Notes under the pieces: model-generated
The model's database searches: none
Seen by the model: the letters and a program-made list of their open reading frames with translations, nothing else
Told to the model about the DNA's origin: nothing
NCBI RefSeq assembly: GCF_016808095.1
Contig: NC_068974.1
Coordinates: 12,462,001-12,526,000, forward strand
Source: Vigna angularis
Lineage: Eukaryota; Streptophyta; Magnoliopsida; Fabales; Fabaceae
DNA length: 64,000 nucleotides
Direction: 5' to 3'
Shown: one piece after another, positions 58,659-64,000 of the stretch
Layout: every line of letters starts with the position of its first letter
Position numbering within the stretch: the stretch's first letter is position 1
Program-made: the position numbers and the translations under genes

Positions 58659-60816
58659 GTTTTATGAGAAAGTTTAATAATTTTTCACTCAATTATGATC
58701 GCGAAATCTTTTATTCCCATTTATAATAATTATTTCTTATGATTTTTTATCATCTATGTTCATTAAAAAATATTTAATAAAATGTAAAAAAGTAGAAATA
58801 AAACACACACACGCACACACATATAAATGTAAATCTCATATTAAAACTTGATTTTGTAACGTTGGGTTAAATTCAAAATCTATTTCTTAACTCAATATTG
58901 CAAATTAGTTAAAGATGAAACTATAAATATAATAAGTATTTATAAACTAATTGTAAATAATAATAAAAAAGTAGAAACAAATTGTAATTACAAGGGATCT
59001 AATTTATAAAACTTTAAAAACAATTTTGATGATGGGTTCCATCATCAATAATTATCAAGTAATGGAAAATTCATAAAAAGAAATATTTTCATTATCTAAA
59101 TATCCTATAAATATTAAAGAGTCAATATCTTTTATACGAATCCATAGCTGATGATACCTATAATATATTGGATGTGGGTGAATGGATAAGATGATATGAA
59201 TTTCTCAATCAAGAACAATGGAAGCACATGCAAACCAATTATTTTGCAACCGACTTTGCATGTACATTTGTTTGAGAGGGGACACTTCCTTTATACATAC
59301 GAATCATCCATTCCTATTCACAACAATTGTAGACCACGAAAACATATGCATATGTTGTCTCAAACTAAATTCCTTCAAATATCTCACTTGCTACCAAAAT
59401 TAAAACATGGAATGCTTAAATAAATTTTACTTAATAAGTTATTTTAACTTTTTTCCATATATTTTGTTAAATCATCTTTATCATCGTCATATAATAGTTT
59501 AGTAAAACTTTTTGACCATTGAAAAGGTCACCTCATGCATCATCATATAGTAAAATAAATAAGAATATTTATAGAAAATAATATACAAAAAGTATTTTAT
59601 TTGTGATAACTAAAATAGAATCAATTACATTTTTTTGTTTTTCTTTTATTTTAGAAGGTGATATATCTAGTTACTTTTAGAGAAGTTTTATATTGAAAGA
59701 TTGTTCACAACTGTTGGCTTCGTCACTGTGAATGACTTCTTTTACTCTTTATAAACCTTAAAGTAATTGAATGCGAGAATGTTATTAGCATAAATCTTCT
59801 ATTTTATTTTATTTTTTTACTTTTTACAATGAGAATTCTTATTTTTTTATACATAAATTGTACAGTTCAATTTAGACCGTAATTCCTTTGTTTTACCTTT
59901 ACATGTATTGTGAGTTTTTCAAATTGATCCATACACATATTTTGATGCTTCTACATCTAACAATTAAAAATTGACATTAATAAAAATCAATAATTTAACA
60001 CAATATTTTAGTAAAAGAAAATTTGCATTTAGCTAACTGTTGCAAATTTTGCTAATAAGTATTATCATAGTTAAACAAGATAAAGGTTTACCAATCATAT
60101 TAATGTTATAAATAATTAATTTACAAAATTTCCAAACAAATTATTGGAGTCGGTACAAATATAACTAAGATATGGAATAATTATTAATCAAATTTAAGAT
60201 AACTTTATGTAACATCTCCTTTTAAATAATTTAAAAATATTATTTAGAAAAAAATCACAAAATTAATAAATAATGAATATATAAAGTATTTTCATAGTTA
60301 TTAAAAAATAACTATAAGTCCAACTTTATATACAAAAACTCTTAAAAAATATTATTTACATAAAGTTGTTTAAAATAAGTCACGTAAACTAATTGATCTA
60401 AATCTACATGTTTGCGTCATCTCCTCCTAATATTTGCTCTACTGAAAGATCGTTTCCTTCTGTTCACACTAATAAGGTGATCACTGTAAAAAGAAAAACA
60501 AACAAAAACAAGCAAACAACTAACAAACAAACACAAAATGGGTAAACTAATGCTAAAAGAATGAAACATAGAGTTTCATAAATCATCTTATATTACATTT
60601 CATCCCAACAAGCAAACATCCTAAACATATCATTAAGACCTAAACTTGACCATTCGGATAAATGTATGAATGTTGAGTTATGGTAGGTTATGCACTTGTG
60701 GTGACCTATATTGCTCTATAGAGTCATTTTCAATGGGTTTCACCCTACCATACTGACAAGATTAGTCCATTACGCGTCTTAGGCCAAGGTAAAACACCTA
60801 AACTAGGACCTCCTGT
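58450..60816. other. AT-rich intergenic DNA with LTR-like tail, no gene
   Basis: From about 60400 to 60815 there is higher-complexity DNA (GTGGTGACCTATATTGCTCT, CAATGGGTTTCACCCTACCA) resembling chromovirus LTR or leader sequence. The remainder shows nothing. Confidence 0.4.
58573..58660. repeat. (AT)n microsatellite
   Basis: AT dinucleotides from 58573 to 58650, then GTATATATGT. A short (AC)n run lies at 58803-58821. Confidence 0.97.
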
Positions 60817-61133
60817 TGTTGGGATAAACTTAAATTTTAGGGTTTTATTAATAATTTTGTTTAAATCTTATTTTATTAGTTTTTGGGTATAGTAATATTT
60901 AGCTTGATTTGATAGAGATAAAATAGGGATACGTAGTTATGATTTTCGGTTTATCTAGGTACAATATTATTTTATGATAGATTAAACAAATTTTATTTTT
61001 AAGATAGTTGATATTTTATTTTTATTCCTCGTAATATTGTAAGTGTTATGGCTATTTAAAGCCTTTCAATTATCAATGAATAGCAAGACTCAATTTCAGA
61101 AAAATATCAAAGTGTGTGTATTGTGAGATTTTC
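60817..61133 (+). repeat. Copia left LTR
   Basis: 317 bp. The palindrome-like GGCTATTTAAAGCC includes the likely TATA box; the 3' part matches 62963-63131. Confidence 0.82.
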
Positions 61134-61140
61134 TCATTAG

Positions 61141-61153
61141 TGGTATCAAAGCT
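61141..61153 (+). other. Primer binding site, tRNA-Met type
   Basis: TGGTATCAAAGCT, one base from the usual TGGTATCAGAGCT. Confidence 0.88.
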
Positions 61154-61170
61154 TTATGCTTTGAGTACCC

Positions 61171-61205
61171 GAGAGAGAGAGAGAAAGAGAGAGAGAGAGG
61201 AGAGA
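61171..61205 (+). repeat. (GA)n microsatellite in the leader
   Basis: GAGAGAGAGAGAGAAAGAGAG and continuing for 35 bp. Confidence 0.92.
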
Positions 61206-61254
61206 ATCAAACACCGTGAGAGAAAACGTGAGTGCTTGATTTTTTGTGAGAGAG

Positions 61255-61904
61255 ATGACAAAGGTAGTCAATGGGATGAGTGTTCCACAATTGTCAAAAA
61301 ATACCAATTACGACAATTGGTCTTTGCAGATGAAGGTTCTTCTTGGATCCCAAGATGTATGGGACATAGTGAGGATGAGTACAATGAACCCGCGGATGAT
61401 GAGCATCAAACAGTGAACCAGATTGCTGCATTGAAAAAGACACGAGTGAAAGACAGGTCGACTTTGTACTTTCTGTATAATGCAGTGGATGAATCTGGAT
61501 TCGAGAAAATAGCTAATGCAAAGTCAACAAAAGAAGCATGGGAAATTCTGAAGCTGTCATACAAAGGAGATACTCGCGTGAAGTAGGTTCGAGTACAAGC
61601 TCTCAGAAGATAGTTTGAACATATGGAGATGGATGAAAATGAGGGAGTTATCGAGTTTATAACTCGAGTGCAGAAGATGGCTAACCCACTTGGAATGAAC
61701 GGAGAAGAGGTTCCTCCTAATCGGGTTGCGGAAAAGATCTTGAGAAATCTGACGGATGATTTTGAAAGTATCGTGGTCACTATTGAAGAGACAAAGGATT
61801 TGTCAACTTTCACTGTGGAGGAGTTAGTTGGGTCAATAAAAGCCCACGAATTGAGGAAGAAAAAGAAAAAGAGGGAACCCGACGATCAAGCACTACAGGT
61901 ATAG
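61255..61904 (+). pseudogene. Copia gag (DUF4219/UBN2), broken
   Basis: MTKVVNGMSVPQLSKNTNYD and NWSLQMKVLLGSQDVWDIV from ATG 61255, the typical copia gag start. A 1-base frameshift near 61371 moves the frame to EDEYNEPADDEHQTV and AKSTKEAWEILKLSYKGD. Two TAG codons lie in VK-stop-VRVQALRR-stop-FEH (61584 and about 61611). UBN2 continues with ENEGVIEFITRVQKMANPLG, VAEKILRNLTDDFESIVVTI and EELVGSIKAHE. It would build the particle that packages RNA. Confidence 0.87.
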
Positions 61905-62084
61905 TTTGACTCGAATAAATCTCGGATTACTCAGAATTGAGGTCTTGGCGGTAGATGGCGAGGAGGAAGACGACGAGGTGGACGTGACCGAGGTAATTTT
62001 GAGAATGATGATGAAGAGCAAACCGGTCAGTAGAATTGGCATGACCGAGGACAAGGGAAAGGTCGAGGAGATCGGTCAGGAGTT

Positions 62085-62925
62085 GAATGTTTTAAGTGTG
62101 GCAAGTATGACCACTATGCAAATGAGTGTAGATCAAGCAAGTGCTACACTTGTGGTAAGGTAGGCCATATTGCAAAGTATTGCAAGACCGAGACAAAGGG
62201 GGAGACGAATCTCCTTACTGAAGATGCAGAAGAATTATTGTTGGTAAAGAGCTTGGATGCAATGGACATGGAAGGTCCAATCACAACAATGGATGAAGTG
62301 ATATTGGTAAAGGATGCAACGATTGTGGAGAAGGAAAATATGGAGAAAGAACTCAAACAAAATGATGAAGAGATTCAGCAGATAAGGAGGCTTCTAGATG
62401 AACAGAGGGTTGAGCTTGAGGAGCTGAAAAAGGCGGCTCTTGAAAAGGAAGAGAAAGCATATAACGTTCATGAAACACATAAAAATAGGGAAGAAGAAGA
62501 TGAAGAAGAGATGAAGGCTGATAAGATTTCTACCAACTCGGTATGATATCTAGATACTGGGGCAAGCAATCATATGTGTGGAAACAAGAACGTTTTTTAT
62601 AAACTCACTAAGGTGGAAGCTAAATGTATGTCTTTTGGAGATGACTCCAAGGTGGTCGTGAAAGGGCGTGGAACAATTCGACATAAGCAAAAGAATGGAC
62701 GAGTTGGAGAGATTATGGATGTTTACTATGTTCCGGAGCTGAAGAGCAATATTTTAAGCATGAGTCAGATAATTGAAAAAGGTAATTCATTTTTTATGAA
62801 AAATCAGGTACTATATTTAAAGGATAAGCATGGTCGTCTAACAACCCAGGTAAAAGCAAAGAAGAACCGGTTGTATGAATTGGAGTTGAAAATCTTGGAG
62901 AGAAGATGCAAACCCGGAGTAGGAT
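62085..62925 (+). pseudogene. Copia zinc knuckles and protease, pol lost
   Basis: VECFKCGKYDHYANECRSSK and CYTCGKVGHIAKYC are two CCHC knuckles (62085-62190). A Glu/Lys-rich linker with coiled-coil-like heptads (KENMEKELKQNDEEIQQIRR) follows. A TGA at 62544-62546 replaces the usual Trp before YLDTGASNHMCG, the protease active site. VYYVPELKSNILSMSQII closes the protease. The sequence ends shortly after KKNRLYELELK, before the GAG-pre-integrase HHCC motif, and meets the right LTR. The exact loss of pol makes it a non-autonomous derivative. Confidence 0.87.
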
Positions 62926-62962
62926 GATGCACATGAAAAGCCGAATGAAGGAAGAATTTAAG

Positions 62963-63131
62963 TTTATGATAGATTAAACAAATTTTATTTTTAAGATAGT
63001 TGATATTTTATTTTTATTCCTTGTAATATTGTAAGTGTTATGGCTATTTAAAGCCTTTCAATTATCAATGTATAACAAGACTCAATTTCAGGAAAATATC
63101 AGAGTGCGTGTATTGTGAGATTTTCCTATCA
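62963..63131 (+). repeat. Copia right LTR, 5'-truncated
   Basis: Matches 60968-61133 and ends TTTTCCTATCA, four bases before the next element's LTR. Confidence 0.82.
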
Positions 63132-63135
63132 GATA

Positions 63136-63667
63136 TGTTGGGTACAAACAAAGTCCCACATCGGATAAAATAAGAGGTGGACATGAGTTTATATACACAT
63201 AAGATACCTCCATTGATAAGAGGCCTTTTGGAGTGGTACCAAAAGCAAATCTGTGAGGGCTTGACCCAAAACGGACAATATCTTATCAGTGTGGAGATCT
63301 ATGTGTATGTGTGTGTGTTGAACCTCCCTACAAATGGTATCAGAGCCAGGTTCAGGTCTAGTGACCGAGCTCAGTTGAGTACGTCCCTCCATGATCAGGT
63401 GAAGCCCTGTCAGGTGGCCATAGCCTGGAAGTGAATCATGAGAGGTGGAGAACAAGAGATGCTTAGTGTTTGACCATGGATTGTGAAAGAAAAGTGATGA
63501 CCATGGTGTACTCGAGGATAGGAAAAAAGACTTCCACTGTAGGGGAGGTGGAGGTGGAGAACCATAGTCCTTTGTTTGAGGGGAGGATGTTGGGTACAAA
63601 CAAAGTCCCACATCGAATAAAATAGGAGATGGACATGGGTTTATATACACATAAGATACCTCAATTG
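63136..63667 (+). mobile_element. TRIM-like element with truncated right LTR
   Basis: Left LTR 63136-63332 starts TGTTGGGTACAAACAAAGTC and ends CCCTACA. PBS TGGTATCAGAGCC begins at 63335. Purine-rich TTGAGGGGAGGATG precedes the right LTR at 63588, which matches the left for about 80 bp (to ATACCTC near 63661) and then diverges. The interior (about 250 bp) has no domain-bearing ORF. A short right LTR means this copy lost its end by deletion or further insertion. Confidence 0.85.
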
Positions 63668-64000
63668 AGACTGAGTGACCATTAGAGTGTCAAGATAACG
63701 CCCAAGACTAAGCTCCTATATTTATATATACAATACTTGAAATAACCATTTAGAATTTCACCTTATAAACTCTTGTCAAACCATATTTTAATGCATATAT
63801 AAACTCATGCATAAACCTTCATAACATTTAATATATTCTACCAACCAAACTTTAAGTATCAATACATTCTTCATCCATAAGAAATAAAAGAAAAGAACAA
63901 AAAAAATCAAAATATAAATAGGGCGCCCAGTGCCAAAACCCTGATGTTCAACACTAGACCTAAAGTAGACAAGTGGTACTCAACACACAAATGTTGAGAC
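63668..64000. other. LTR-like DNA at the window edge, no gene
   Basis: GATAACGCCCAAGACTAAGC and GCGCCCAGTGCCAAAACCCT look like non-coding retroelement sequence, but boundaries and family are not determinable here. Confidence 0.3.

Larger units (their letters stand above)
60817..63131 (+). mobile_element. Ty1/copia element ending after protease
   Basis: Left LTR 60817-61133 (TGTTGGGATAAAC...TTTTCTCA), PBS TGGTATCAAAGCT at 61141. A right LTR lacking its first ~140 bp begins near 62963. The LTR parts share TATGATAGATTAAACAAATT and GGCTATTTAAAGCCTTTCAA almost exactly. Between them lie gag, zinc knuckles and protease only; integrase, RT and RNase H are missing. No target duplication was found. 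Confidence 0.87.

Overview
The window is nuclear DNA of a flowering plant, most likely a phaseoloid legume (Vigna/Phaseolus/Glycine group). This rests on AT-rich intergenic DNA, plant GT-AG genes, long (AT)n tracts, and repeat families I associate with legumes: Ogre/Tat, Retand-like and Athila-like gypsy elements, copia elements, CACTA, MULE and TRIM elements. The species call is inference; nothing in the sequence fixes the genus. Only two genes look intact, both on the minus strand: an AGC-VIIIa (AGC1-type) protein kinase (ATG 25433, stop 22901, two coding exons, 515 aa) and a methyladenine-DNA glycosylase I (TAG) family protein (ATG 42029, stop 39697, five exons, 390 aa). Almost everything else is mobile DNA in various states of decay.

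Layout. 1-4.1 kb: a ~1.36 kb segment present twice. It joins the last exon of an S-domain receptor-like kinase (plus strand) to the gag remnant of an Ogre/Tat-like element (minus strand); a 13-copy 31-bp minisatellite lies between the copies. 4.3-5.5 kb: a complete non-autonomous CACTA element (TSD AAC) inside the retroelement leader. 5.5-8.7 kb: leader, PBS and LTR of that element. 8.7-11 kb: gypsy gag-protease remnant with tRNA-Met PBS and LTR. 11-15 kb: copia integrase scrap, Athila-like LTR, CACTA-like scrap. 17-22 kb: decayed minus-strand copia element whose RT region is replaced by a ~97-bp tandem array and an LTR-like block. 22.9-25.6 kb: the kinase gene with a MITE in its intron. 26.6-31.6 kb: a 4.95 kb Mutator-like element with perfect 9-bp TSD, carrying an F-box At4g22030-like gene fragment (Pack-MULE). 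31.8-37.8 kb: CACTA end, hAT-like element, truncated copia. 39.7-42.0 kb: the TAG gene. 44.8-52.3 kb: a Tat/Retand-type element with both LTRs and a perfect TSD (ATTAG), keeping gag on its own strand and an antisense ORF, but with pol missing and a truncated Athila-like element in its place. 52-64 kb: AT-rich DNA, a complete small CACTA (TSD GTA), a complete TRIM (TSD CTATC), a copia element ending after protease, and a second TRIM-like element.

How the parts relate. The two genes have no visible functional link and sit as islands in nested repeats. Nesting gives a relative order: CACTA after the Ogre-like element; Athila-like DNA within the Retand-like element; a TRIM-like element directly against a copia LTR. 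No rRNA or tRNA gene, CRISPR array or operon was seen. I saw no convincing new biological system; the most interesting items are the Retand-like element with its intron-bearing antisense ORF, the Pack-MULE gene capture, the complementary lesions in the duplicated kinase exon, and the minisatellite whose minus strand is open over long stretches in three frames.
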